Below are positions 57,029 to 64,000 of a DNA stretch of 64,000 bases, piece after piece. A program made the translations under genes and the position numbers. Within the stretch, counting starts at the first letter, position 1. Every line of letters begins with the position of its first letter. Under the pieces are notes generated by a model, which was not told the DNA's origin, did no database searches, and worked only from the letters and a program-made list of their open reading frames with translations. This DNA comes from Alkalimonas collagenimarina. GTDB lineage: Bacteria; Pseudomonadota; Gammaproteobacteria; Enterobacterales; Alteromonadaceae. The stretch lies in assembly GCF_030717845.1 (NCBI RefSeq), contig NZ_JAUZVZ010000019.1, positions 1 through 64,000 of the forward strand, in the 5' to 3' direction.

Positions 57029-59710
57029 TTACAGCGTCCGTTCGACCTGAACCACCTCAAAGACTTCGATTTGGTCGCCTTCGCGAACATCGTTGTAGTT
57101 TTTCACACCGATACCACATTCGAAACCATTCTTCACTTCATTGACGTCATCTTTGAAGCGACGCAGAGATTCTAACTCACCTTCGTAGATCACCACGTTG
57201 TCACGCAGTACACGGATTGGTGCATTGCGTTTAATCACCCCTTCAGAGACGATACAACCAGCGATGGCACCGAATTTCGGTGAGCGGAATACATCCCGCA
57301 CCTGCGCCAGACCAATGATCTGCTGCTTGAACTCAGGTGCAAGCATACCGGTCATAGCAAGCTTCACTTCATCCAGCAATTCATAGATGATGCCGTAGTA
57401 GCGTAGATCCAAACCTTCTTCTTCAACAATACGACGAGCAGAACCATCTGCACGCACGTTAAAGCCGATGATGATGGCTTGTGAAGCTGCCGCCAGACTG
57501 ACGTCAGTTTCGGTGATCCCACCGACACCACTACCGACAATCTTGATTTTCACTTCATCGGTAGACAGTTTCGCCAAGGCTTCGTTGATGGCTTCTACTG
57601 AACCCTGTACATCGGCTTTTAGCACGATATTCAGTTCAGACACATCGCCATCAGACATGTTGGCAAACATGTTTTCCAGTTTCGATTTTTGCTGACGAGC
57701 CAGTTTGACATCGCGGAACTTGCCTTGACGGTACAAAGCTACTTCACGCGCTTTACGCTCATCTTTTACCACGGTGACTTCGTCACCCGCTTGCGGCACG
57801 CCGGATAAACCGAGAATTTCAACCGGGATCGATGGGCCAGCCAGTTTCACATCACGGCCATTTTCATCGCGCATGGCACGAACTTTACCGTATTCGAAAC
57901 CACACAAGACGACATCACCCTGATTCAGCGTACCTTCCTGTACCAGGATAGATGCCACCGGACCACGCCCTTTATCAAGACGGGATTCAATCACCACGCC
58001 ACGAGCTAAACCAGTTTTAACTGCAGTTAGTTCCTGAATTTCAGCTAAATCGAGCACCGCATTCAGCAGCTGATCGATACCAGTTCCCGCTTTGGCCGAT
58101 ACCGGCACAAACTGGGTATCACCGCCCCACTCTTCTGAAATAACATCGTACTGAGACAGTTCGTTACGAACCCGATCTGGATCTGCTTCTGGCTTATCCA
58201 TTTTGTTGACGGCAACAATCAAAGGCACATTCGCTGCTTTGGCATGCTGAATGGCTTCTTTGGTTTGTGGCATCACACCATCATCGGCTGCTACCACCAA
58301 AATGACGATATCGGTGGCTTTGGCACCACGGGCACGCATCGAGGTAAAGGCTGCGTGACCTGGTGTATCCAGGAACGTCACCATACCGCGATCGGTATCT
58401 ACATGATAAGCACCAATGTGCTGGGTAATACCACCCGCTTCGCCGTCAGCAACCTTGGCTTTACGGATGTAATCAAGTAAAGATGTTTTACCATGGTCAA
58501 CGTGACCCATTACGGTCACAACTGGAGCGCGAGGTTCAACTTCACCTACATCGCCACGTTCTGACATGACAAACTCTTCCAGCTCGTTCTCTTTGGTCAG
58601 GACAAACTTATGGCCCATTTCTTCACAAACAATGGCCGCCGTTTCCTGATCGATCACCTGATTAATGGTTGCCATGGCGCCCATTTTCATCATGGTTTTA
58701 ATGACTTCAGATGCCTTCACTGCCATCTTCGCAGCCAGCTCAGCTACCGTGATGGTTTCACCGATGCGAACTTCGCGCTCGACCGGTTGAGCTGGTTTAT
58801 TAAAACCATGCTGCATGCTGGTCGGTGTTTTTTTCTTCTTGCTATGACGATTGGCACGATTAAATGCCTCACGGTCATTGCGTTCATCTTTCTTTTTGCC
58901 TTTGGTAGCCGTAGCTTTTTTCGCAGGTGTGCTGCGACGACCAGCTCGCTCTTCGCGCGCATCGACTTCGTCTTCTGCTTGCTTGGCAAATTCGTTGCTA
59001 GTCAGGTGGTAATCGCCATCTTCAGCACCTTTCTTCGCTTTTTCTTCCTGTTCCCAACGTTCACGGTTTTCTTCAGCCAGACGCTTCGCTTCTTCCGCTT
59101 GCTTCTTGGCTTCTTCTTCCAGTTTACGCAGAGTTTCCGCTTCTTGTTGCTGCTTTAAGCGATCCGCTTCTTTGCGGGCTTCTTCACGAGCAGCACGACG
59201 AGCGGCTTCTTCAGGGTCATCTTTTTTCAAGTCGTCACGGCGCTTGGCTTCCGCTTTACGTTCAGCTTCTTCTTTTGCACGACGGTCCGCATCAGCTTTC
59301 GCTTTACGCTCCGCATCCTGACGCTGTTGTTCTGCTCTGGCCGCTTCGACTTTGGCTTTTTCTTCAGCCAAACGAGCTTCATCCTGAGCTTTTTGTGTCG
59401 CCTCATCCAGCATAGGCTTTTTAATGTAGGTTTTCTGACGACGAACTTCGACCGTGACTTCACGATTACGGCCAGCACCACCTGAAACACTGAGCGTACT
59501 CTTCTCTTTCCGCTTTAGCGTTAATTTAGATGGAGTTGATGACTCCGCACCATGCTGACGGCTCAAATGCTGCAGCAAAGTCCGTTTTTCGTCTTCAGTG
59601 ACCATTGCGCCAGCTGCTTTAGTAATGCCTGCATCAGAAAATTGTTGCACTAAACGATCAACAGTTGTTCCTACATCTGTGGCGAGCTTTTCAATTGTGA
59701 CATCTGCCAT
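57029..59710 (-). CDS. infB: translation initiation factor IF-2
   Basis: An 893-residue GTPase that brings initiator tRNA to the ribosome. The N-terminal IF2_N domain starts [12 protein letters not shown], followed by a long charged region (about 100-300). The G domain has GHVDHGKT near residue 400, and DTPGHAAF and NKMD follow. The ATG at 59710 gives the family N-terminus and has GGAGGT 10 bases before it. An in-frame extension to 59761 would run into the end of nusA and is rejected. Length is close to E. coli (890). Confidence 0.98.
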   Translation of the reverse strand: MADVTIEKLATDVGTTVDRLVQQFSDAGITKAAGAMVTEDEKRTLLQHLSRQHGAESSTPSKLTLKRKEKSTLSVSGGAGRNREVTVEVRRQKTYIKKPMLDEATQKAQDEARLAEEKAKVEAARAEQQRQDAERKAKADADRRAKEEAERKAEAKRRDDLKKDDPEEAARRAAREEARKEADRLKQQQEAETLRKLEEEAKKQAEEAKRLAEENRERWEQEEKAKKGAEDGDYHLTSNEFAKQAEDEVDAREERAGRRSTPAKKATATKGKKKDERNDREAFNRANRHSKKKKTPTSMQHGFNKPAQPVEREVRIGETITVAELAAKMAVKASEVIKTMMKMGAMATINQVIDQETAAIVCEEMGHKFVLTKENELEEFVMSERGDVGEVEPRAPVVTVMGHVDHGKTSLLDYIRKAKVADGEAGGITQHIGAYHVDTDRGMVTFLDTPGHAAFTSMRARGAKATDIVILVVAADDGVMPQTKEAIQHAKAANVPLIVAVNKMDKPEADPDRVRNELSQYDVISEEWGGDTQFVPVSAKAGTGIDQLLNAVLDLAEIQELTAVKTGLARGVVIESRLDKGRGPVASILVQEGTLNQGDVVLCGFEYGKVRAMRDENGRDVKLAGPSIPVEILGLSGVPQAGDEVTVVKDERKAREVALYRQGKFRDVKLARQQKSKLENMFANMSDGDVSELNIVLKADVQGSVEAINEALAKLSTDEVKIKIVGSGVGGITETDVSLAAASQAIIIGFNVRADGSARRIVEEEGLDLRYYGIIYELLDEVKLAMTGMLAPEFKQQIIGLAQVRDVFRSPKFGAIAGCIVSEGVIKRNAPIRVLRDNVVIYEGELESLRRFKDDVNEVKNGFECGIGVKNYNDVREGDQIEVFEVVQVERTL

Positions 59711-59735
59711 ATAAGTTGTTACCTCCGTTGATCCA

Positions 59736-61232
59736 TTAATTTTCTTCGCTGAACCAGACAATATTTCTGGCGGCCATAATCAGCGCAGCGGCCTGTTCTT
59801 CCGGCATTTCTGCCAAATCTAGTAAATCATCCACACCTTGATCGGCTAAGTCATCAAGAGTAATCACTCCTTTGCTAGCCAGTACATACGCGGTATGGGT
59901 ATCCAGACCATCCAGCGCTAATAACGCCTCTGATGGTTTGGCCCCCTCAAGGGATTCTTCTGATGCCAACGCCTGAGTAGTCAGATATGCTTTAGCACGG
60001 CTACGCAATTCATTGACAATATCTTCGTCAAAACCATCGATAGACAACAACTCAGATAACGGCACATAGGCAATTTCTTCCAGTGTTGCAAAACCTTCAT
60101 CTACCAACACGGCAGCGAAATCTTCATCAAGTTCCAGCGTCGACATAAAGAGGTCCATGACCTTGCTGCTTTCTTCCTGATGTTTCTTCTGCATGTCTTC
60201 AACCGTCATCACATTCAGTTCCCAGCCGGTTAACTGACTGGCTAAACGAATGTTCTGACCATTGCGGCCAATGGCCATCGCCAGGTTGCCTTCTTCGACG
60301 GCAATATCCATGGAATGTGAATCTTCATCCACAATGATGGAAGCGACTTCGGCTGGCGCCATGGCGTTAATAACAAACTGAGCATCGTTGTCATCGTATA
60401 GGACGATATCGACCCGCTCACCACCCAGCTCACCAGAAACGGCTTGCACACGTGAACCACGCATACCAACACAAGCGCCAACCGGATCGATACGACGGTC
60501 ATTGCTTTTCACGGCTATTTTAGCACGCGAGCCTGGATCACGGGCGGCGCCACGCAATTCAATCATTTCTTCGCCAATCTCTGGCACTTCAATGCGGAAT
60601 AATTCGATCAGCATTTCCGGACGTGTCCGGCTCAAAAACAACTGAGCACCACGAGCGTCTGGTTTGACCTCAAACAACAAGGCACGCAGACGGTCGCCTG
60701 AACGATAGGTTTCACGCGGTAACATATGCTCACGGGTTAACAAGGCTTCTGCGTTGTTTCCCAAATCAACGATAATGTTTTCGCGATTGGCTTTTTTCAC
60801 GATACCCGTGACCAATTCACCAACCTGATCCAAATACGCTTCGACCACTTGAGACCGCTCTGCTTCACGCACTTTCTGTACGATCACTTGCTTGGCCATC
60901 TGAGTGGTAATACGATCAAATACGATGGAATCGATTTGTTCTTCGACGTAATCCCCTACGTTCAACTCTGGCTCTTCATACTGAGCGGCTGATAAGGTGA
61001 TTTCGCGATAAGGATATTCTACCGGCTGATCATCAGGGATCACCTGCCAGCGACGGAAGGTATCAAAAGAACCGGTTTTACGATCGATACTGACCCGTAC
61101 TTCAATGTCGCCTTCATTTTTCTTTTTGGTGGCTGCTGCTAATGCAAACTCAAGTGCCTCAAAGATCTTCTCTCTGGGCACTGACTTTTCATTGGAAACC
61201 GCATCAACAACTAATAAGATTTCTTTTGCCAT
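59736..61232 (-). CDS. nusA: transcription termination/antitermination factor NusA
   Basis: A 498-residue RNA-polymerase-binding factor. It has the N-terminal domain, an S1 domain near 135-200 ([20 protein letters not shown]), two KH domains near 230-350 ([20 protein letters not shown]) and two acidic C-terminal repeats (about 365-490). Length matches E. coli (495). It lies between rimP and infB. Confidence 0.98.
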   Translation of the reverse strand: MAKEILLVVDAVSNEKSVPREKIFEALEFALAAATKKKNEGDIEVRVSIDRKTGSFDTFRRWQVIPDDQPVEYPYREITLSAAQYEEPELNVGDYVEEQIDSIVFDRITTQMAKQVIVQKVREAERSQVVEAYLDQVGELVTGIVKKANRENIIVDLGNNAEALLTREHMLPRETYRSGDRLRALLFEVKPDARGAQLFLSRTRPEMLIELFRIEVPEIGEEMIELRGAARDPGSRAKIAVKSNDRRIDPVGACVGMRGSRVQAVSGELGGERVDIVLYDDNDAQFVINAMAPAEVASIIVDEDSHSMDIAVEEGNLAMAIGRNGQNIRLASQLTGWELNVMTVEDMQKKHQEESSKVMDLFMSTLELDEDFAAVLVDEGFATLEEIAYVPLSELLSIDGFDEDIVNELRSRAKAYLTTQALASEESLEGAKPSEALLALDGLDTHTAYVLASKGVITLDDLADQGVDDLLDLAEMPEEQAAALIMAARNIVWFSEEN

Positions 61233-61264
61233 TTTAGTGCTGCCTCTGTTGGACCTGCCTGAAA

Positions 61265-61720
61265 TTAAAAGGTAGGTACAATATTTGCTTTTTCAACATT
61301 ATCCATCAGCAAACGGAACTGCTTGCCATCGATCTCTAACACCAACATATCCTGCTCAATGGCAGTTAGTTTCCCTTTAAACTTGCGACGACCATCCTGA
61401 GGAATGGCCAGCTTCAATTCTACTTTTTCGCCAATGGCTTTGGTAAAATGCTCCAGGGTGAATAAAGGACGATCCAACCCCGGAGATGAAACCTCTAATA
61501 AATACTCATGCGCAATAGGATCTTCGACATCCATCAGAGCGCTGACTTCGCGACTGACTTTTGCACAATGCTCAACGGTGACACCGTCTGGATGATCGAT
61601 GTATAAACGCAATGTCGAATGCCGACCCGCGCGAACAAACTCGACGCCAAGCAATTCGAAGCCTGCAGCTTCGATAGTGGGTCCTAACAGTTCAACTAAC
61701 TGCTGTTCCTGCTTCGCCAA
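61265..61720 (-). CDS. rimP: ribosome maturation factor RimP
   Basis: A 151-residue factor for 30S assembly. [18 protein letters not shown] is the family signature. The start is placed at a TTG 5 bases after GGAGGT, which gives the E. coli length (about 150); a TTG further upstream would include the ribosome-binding site in the protein. The 5' end is preceded by an inverted repeat (GCTGT/ACAGC, 61741-61760). It opens the nusA-infB operon as in E. coli. Confidence 0.95.
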   Translation of the reverse strand: MAKQEQQLVELLGPTIEAAGFELLGVEFVRAGRHSTLRLYIDHPDGVTVEHCAKVSREVSALMDVEDPIAHEYLLEVSSPGLDRPLFTLEHFTKAIGEKVELKLAIPQDGRRKFKGKLTAIEQDMLVLEIDGKQFRLLMDNVEKANIVPTF

Positions 61721-61775
61721 AAAAACCTCCGGATACAATAGCTGTAACTTGGGTAACAGCCATTAATCAAAACAA

Positions 61776-61800
61776 ATAAAAAATGGGCTAATCGCCCATT
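61776..61800 (-). terminator. intrinsic terminator between tRNA-fMet and rimP (second)
   Basis: On the minus strand AATGGGC pairs with GCCCATT (61782-61788 / 61794-61800), followed by a T-run. Confidence 0.75.
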
Positions 61801-61822
61801 CTACAAACCTGGTTTGCAGATA

Positions 61823-61848
61823 TAAAAACGCCCCGAACAAGCGGGGCG
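61823..61848 (-). terminator. intrinsic terminator between tRNA-fMet and rimP (first)
   Basis: On the minus strand CGCCCCG pairs with CGGGGCG (61842-61848 / 61829-61835), followed by five T (61824-61828 on the plus strand as A). It ends the tRNA-fMet transcript. Confidence 0.88.
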
Positions 61849-61974
61849 AAATGCTATATCCGTAAGCACTGATTTATCGCCAAAATCAATGCTAAATTAA
61901 TCGTGGCGAGCATCAGTACTGACGATCGCTCCACAGCTCGGTGACTGTGAACCTTCTCAAGAAATAATGAGAAT

Positions 61975-62051
<77 letters not shown>

Positions 62052-62135
62052 TCCGTAATGGCAGCTATTATATAGCTGAGAACATGTTATCGCAAGGGCC
62101 AACTTAGTTTTTATCGCTGAATACCCTTGGAATTT

Positions 62136-62220
62136 TGGTGCCGAGAGCGGGACTTGAACCCGCACGTCCGAAGACACTACCCCCTCAAGATAGCGTGTCT
62201 ACCAATTTCACCACCTCGGC
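62136..62220 (-). tRNA. tRNA-Leu (GAG)
   Basis: An 85-base class II tRNA with a long variable arm, reading from 62220. The acceptor stem is GCCGAGG..., the anticodon loop TTGAGGG has GAG, and CCA is encoded. It is close to E. coli leuU. It lies 9 bases downstream of secG. Confidence 0.96.
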
Positions 62221-62229
62221 AAAGACTGA

Positions 62230-62553
62230 TTAATTTCCGACTGGGATTTCATCCGTTGGAATGGTTGGCACTGAGTCGCTCATAGGAACTGAGAGATCTT
62301 GCCATTCATCAACTTGTTTGGTCTGACTTGAGCTGTAGTTACCCAACACGATGCTTAATACGAAAAAAAGTATCGCAAGTATCGTGGTTGCTTTGGTAAG
62401 GAAGTTGCCCTGACCGGCAGAACCGAATACTGTGGAAGATGCACCTGCACCAAAAGCAGCGCCCATATCAGCGCCTTTGCCATGTTGGATCAAAATCAGA
62501 CCAATCAATGACAGAGCGATCAGTAAATACACCACCATAAAGACTTCAAACAT
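62230..62553 (-). CDS. secG: protein-export membrane protein SecG
   Basis: A 107-residue inner-membrane part of the SecYEG channel. Two helices (about 5-22 and 55-75) flank GKGADMGAAFGAGASSTVFG, the conserved loop. A short polar tail follows. It is 3 bases after tpiA and before the two tRNA genes, as in E. coli and its relatives. Confidence 0.97.
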   Translation of the reverse strand: MFEVFMVVYLLIALSLIGLILIQHGKGADMGAAFGAGASSTVFGSAGQGNFLTKATTILAILFFVLSIVLGNYSSSQTKQVDEWQDLSVPMSDSVPTIPTDEIPVGN

Positions 62554-62556
62554 AAA

Positions 62557-63300
62557 TTAATCCTTTGCGCTTCGGCAAATTTCTAAAAATTCAGCAGGTT
62601 TCAAACTAGCGCCACCAACGAGGCCGCCATCGATATCTGCTTCGTTAAACAGGGCCGCAGCATTACTTGCGTTGACACTACCACCATACAAAATACGTAC
62701 CTTGCTGGCGGCTACTGTATCGTAACGAGCGAGCAGTTGACGAATAGCAGCATGCGCTTGCTGTGCTTGCTCTGGTGTCGCCGCTTCACCGGTGCCAATG
62801 GCCCAAACCGGCTCATAAGCAATGACCGATTTTGCCAGTAATTCGGGATGCGAAGCATACACTGCAGCTAATTGTTTCGCAAGCACCTCGGTGGTTTTTT
62901 CTTGTTGCCGTTGCTGTAAGTTTTCGCCAACACAAAACACAGGGATCAAGCCTGTAGCGACTGCTTGTTGTACCTTCGCCAGCAGGATATCATCATCTTC
63001 AGAGAATAAACTACGTCGTTCTGAGTGACCAACCAATACATAACGTGCGCCGGCTTGTAATAGCAACGAAGCGCTTAGCTCTCCGGTGTATGCACCGGCA
63101 TCGTACTGACTAAGGTTTTGTCCACCTAAAGCGATGGCGGTACCTTGAGGAAACAATGGTAGCAAGGTTGCGGGTGGGCAGATCATCACATCCACTGCGG
63201 TGAAATCGACAACCGCTAATGAATGCGTCATGTCATCGACCAAGGCTTTGCTGCCATTCATTTTCCAATTGGCTGCTACCAGAGGTTTTCGTTGAGTCAT
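62557..63300 (-). CDS. tpiA: triosephosphate isomerase
   Basis: A 247-residue TIM barrel of glycolysis that interconverts dihydroxyacetone phosphate and glyceraldehyde 3-phosphate. N11-x-K13 (AANWKMN), H92 (VLVGHSERR) and E163 (AYEPVWAIGTG) form the active site. The Phe-loop and phosphate-binding GGSVN are present. It follows glmM after an 80-base gap with a strong hairpin and is followed by secG. Confidence 0.99.
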   Translation of the reverse strand: MTQRKPLVAANWKMNGSKALVDDMTHSLAVVDFTAVDVMICPPATLLPLFPQGTAIALGGQNLSQYDAGAYTGELSASLLLQAGARYVLVGHSERRSLFSEDDDILLAKVQQAVATGLIPVFCVGENLQQRQQEKTTEVLAKQLAAVYASHPELLAKSVIAYEPVWAIGTGEAATPEQAQQAHAAIRQLLARYDTVAASKVRILYGGSVNASNAAALFNEADIDGGLVGGASLKPAEFLEICRSAKD

Positions 63301-63343
63301 GCCGCATCCTTATTATTTTCACCGTGAAGATAGTACGCAAAGC

Positions 63344-63374
63344 AGTAAAGCATCTCAAGTAAAGATGCTTTACT
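63344..63374. repeat. perfect 12-bp inverted repeat between glmM and tpiA
   Basis: AGTAAAGCATCT (63344-63355) and AGATGCTTTACT (63363-63374) pair exactly around a 7-base loop. There is no T-run after it on the minus strand. It may be an attenuator, an mRNA stabiliser for glmM, or a weak terminator. Confidence 0.6.
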
Positions 63375-63380
63375 AACCTA

Positions 63381-64000
63381 CTAACTGGCTATTTTAACCG
63401 CATTGGCAATTTCGTGGGCATAAGCTTCGACTTCTGCCTGCTGCTCACCTTCCACCATCACTCGGATTAACGGCTCGGTGCCAGACTTACGGATTAACAC
63501 CCGGCCTTTACCCGCCAGGCGCGCTTCGACATCCAAAATAGCCTGCTTCACATTTTGTTTTTCCAGTGGTGCAGAGCCCTTCTCAAATTTCACATTCACA
63601 AGCACCTGAGGTAGCTTGCTCATGCCTTGACTGATTTCAGCCAAACTTTGTTGGTCTTGAATCATCGCTGTCAGCACTTGCAGTGAGGCGATAATACCAT
63701 CGCCGGTGCAGGTATGATCCAGGTTCAACACATGCCCCGAGTTTTCACCACCAATGCGCCAATCTTTTTCCCGCAATAACTCCATCACATAGCGATCACC
63801 TACTTGACTGCGGACGAATGGAATATCCAGCTCGGCTAAGGCCAACTCCAAACCCATGTTACTCATTAGCGTGCCAACCACTCCTCCGCGCAAGCGGTTC
63901 TGTTTTTGTGCAGCCCTGGCAATCAGATAAACAATTTCATCACCGTCAATGACACGGCCGGTATGATCGACCATCATCACCCGATCACCATCGCCATCAT
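63381..64000 (-). CDS. glmM: phosphoglucosamine mutase, C-terminal part (cut by window edge)
   Basis: The last 206 residues of GlmM, which turns glucosamine-6-phosphate into glucosamine-1-phosphate for peptidoglycan and LPS. The frame is open to the end of the window; the N-terminal part with the catalytic Ser is outside. The metal-binding DGDGDR is visible at the very edge, then [16 protein letters not shown]-like and GENSGH, and the C-terminal [15 protein letters not shown] that binds the phosphate. The ATG near 63980 is internal, not the start. Confidence 0.97.
   Translation of the reverse strand, partial: DGDGDRVMMVDHTGRVIDGDEIVYLIARAAQKQNRLRGGVVGTLMSNMGLELALAELDIPFVRSQVGDRYVMELLREKDWRIGGENSGHVLNLDHTCTGDGIIASLQVLTAMIQDQQSLAEISQGMSKLPQVLVNVKFEKGSAPLEKQNVKQAILDVEARLAGKGRVLIRKSGTEPLIRVMVEGEQQAEVEAYAHEIANAVKIAS

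Noticed and set aside
58610-59158. A 182-codon Phe-rich open frame antisense to infB
   Set aside because: It mirrors the Lys/Glu-rich linker of IF-2 and has no independent signal.
61741-61760. Inverted repeat ahead of rimP as a riboswitch or separate RNA
   Set aside because: Stem is short and imperfect; it is noted only as part of the rimP leader.

Overview
The window is a chromosomal segment from a Gammaproteobacterium, most like the Alteromonadales/Chromatiaceae side of the class (Rheinheimera, Alishewanella or Alkalimonas type). This placement is an inference. It rests on close resemblance of the housekeeping proteins to E. coli orthologues, on conserved gene clusters (leuS-lptE-holA-nadD-rsfS-rlmH-mrdAB-rlpA-dacA-ybeD-lipB-lipA; rimP-nusA-infB-rbfA-truB-rpsO; miaB-phoH-ybeY-corC-lnt) and on a large TonB-dependent receptor and a multidomain c-di-GMP protein typical of that group. 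No insertion sequence, prophage, integrase or CRISPR array was seen.

Layout. 1-5.1 kb: a small YjfB-like protein, a stand-alone CheY-like receiver, and a leftward RND efflux operon (lipoprotein membrane-fusion protein, then pump). 5.5-11.3 kb: a secreted S9 peptidase and a 1118-residue TonB-dependent receptor, plausibly a peptide-use locus. 11.4-13.3 kb: an alkylation-repair pair (Ada-N/AraC/AlkA fusion overlapping ogt). 13.4-22.4 kb: a small beta-barrel protein, a pirin, mtnN with a CbiB-like membrane protein, a 1508-residue propeller/PAS/GGDEF/EAL sensor and a DMT transporter. 22.5-27.9 kb: miaB, phoH, ybeY, corC and lnt (tRNA modification, ribosome/RNA maturation, lipoprotein acylation). 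27.9-32.7 kb, leftward: a DUF389 protein with a lipid-kinase-like N-terminus, a Lon-like protease and ybeL.

32.9-34.5 kb holds the most unusual part of the window: two translationally coupled genes of unknown function between ybeL and leuS, which are neighbours in E. coli. The first encodes a soluble N-terminal region followed by a long glycine/alanine-rich hydrophobic block. The second encodes a three-helix membrane protein. I read them as a candidate pore-forming toxin with its immunity protein; this is inference only.

34.8-47.7 kb is one long rightward run for leucyl-tRNA synthesis, LPS assembly, replication, NAD synthesis, ribosome silencing, cell elongation, peptidoglycan trimming and lipoate synthesis. 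47.8-50.3 kb has a PilZ protein meeting, tail to tail, a putative M64-like metallopeptidase lipoprotein coupled to nlpI. 50.3-61.7 kb is the leftward transcription/translation cluster (rimP to rpsO, then pnp-nlpI), interrupted by a rightward EF-G paralogue placed between rpsO and pnp with its own palindrome and terminator. 61.9-64.0 kb holds tRNA-fMet, tRNA-Leu(GAG), secG, tpiA and the 3' part of glmM, cut by the window edge.

Several genes here appear to start at TTG or GTG next to a good ribosome-binding site (membrane-fusion gene, phoH, ybeY, rsfS, pnp, rimP). I adjusted starts accordingly. All functional calls come from reading motifs and family resemblance; no database search was run.
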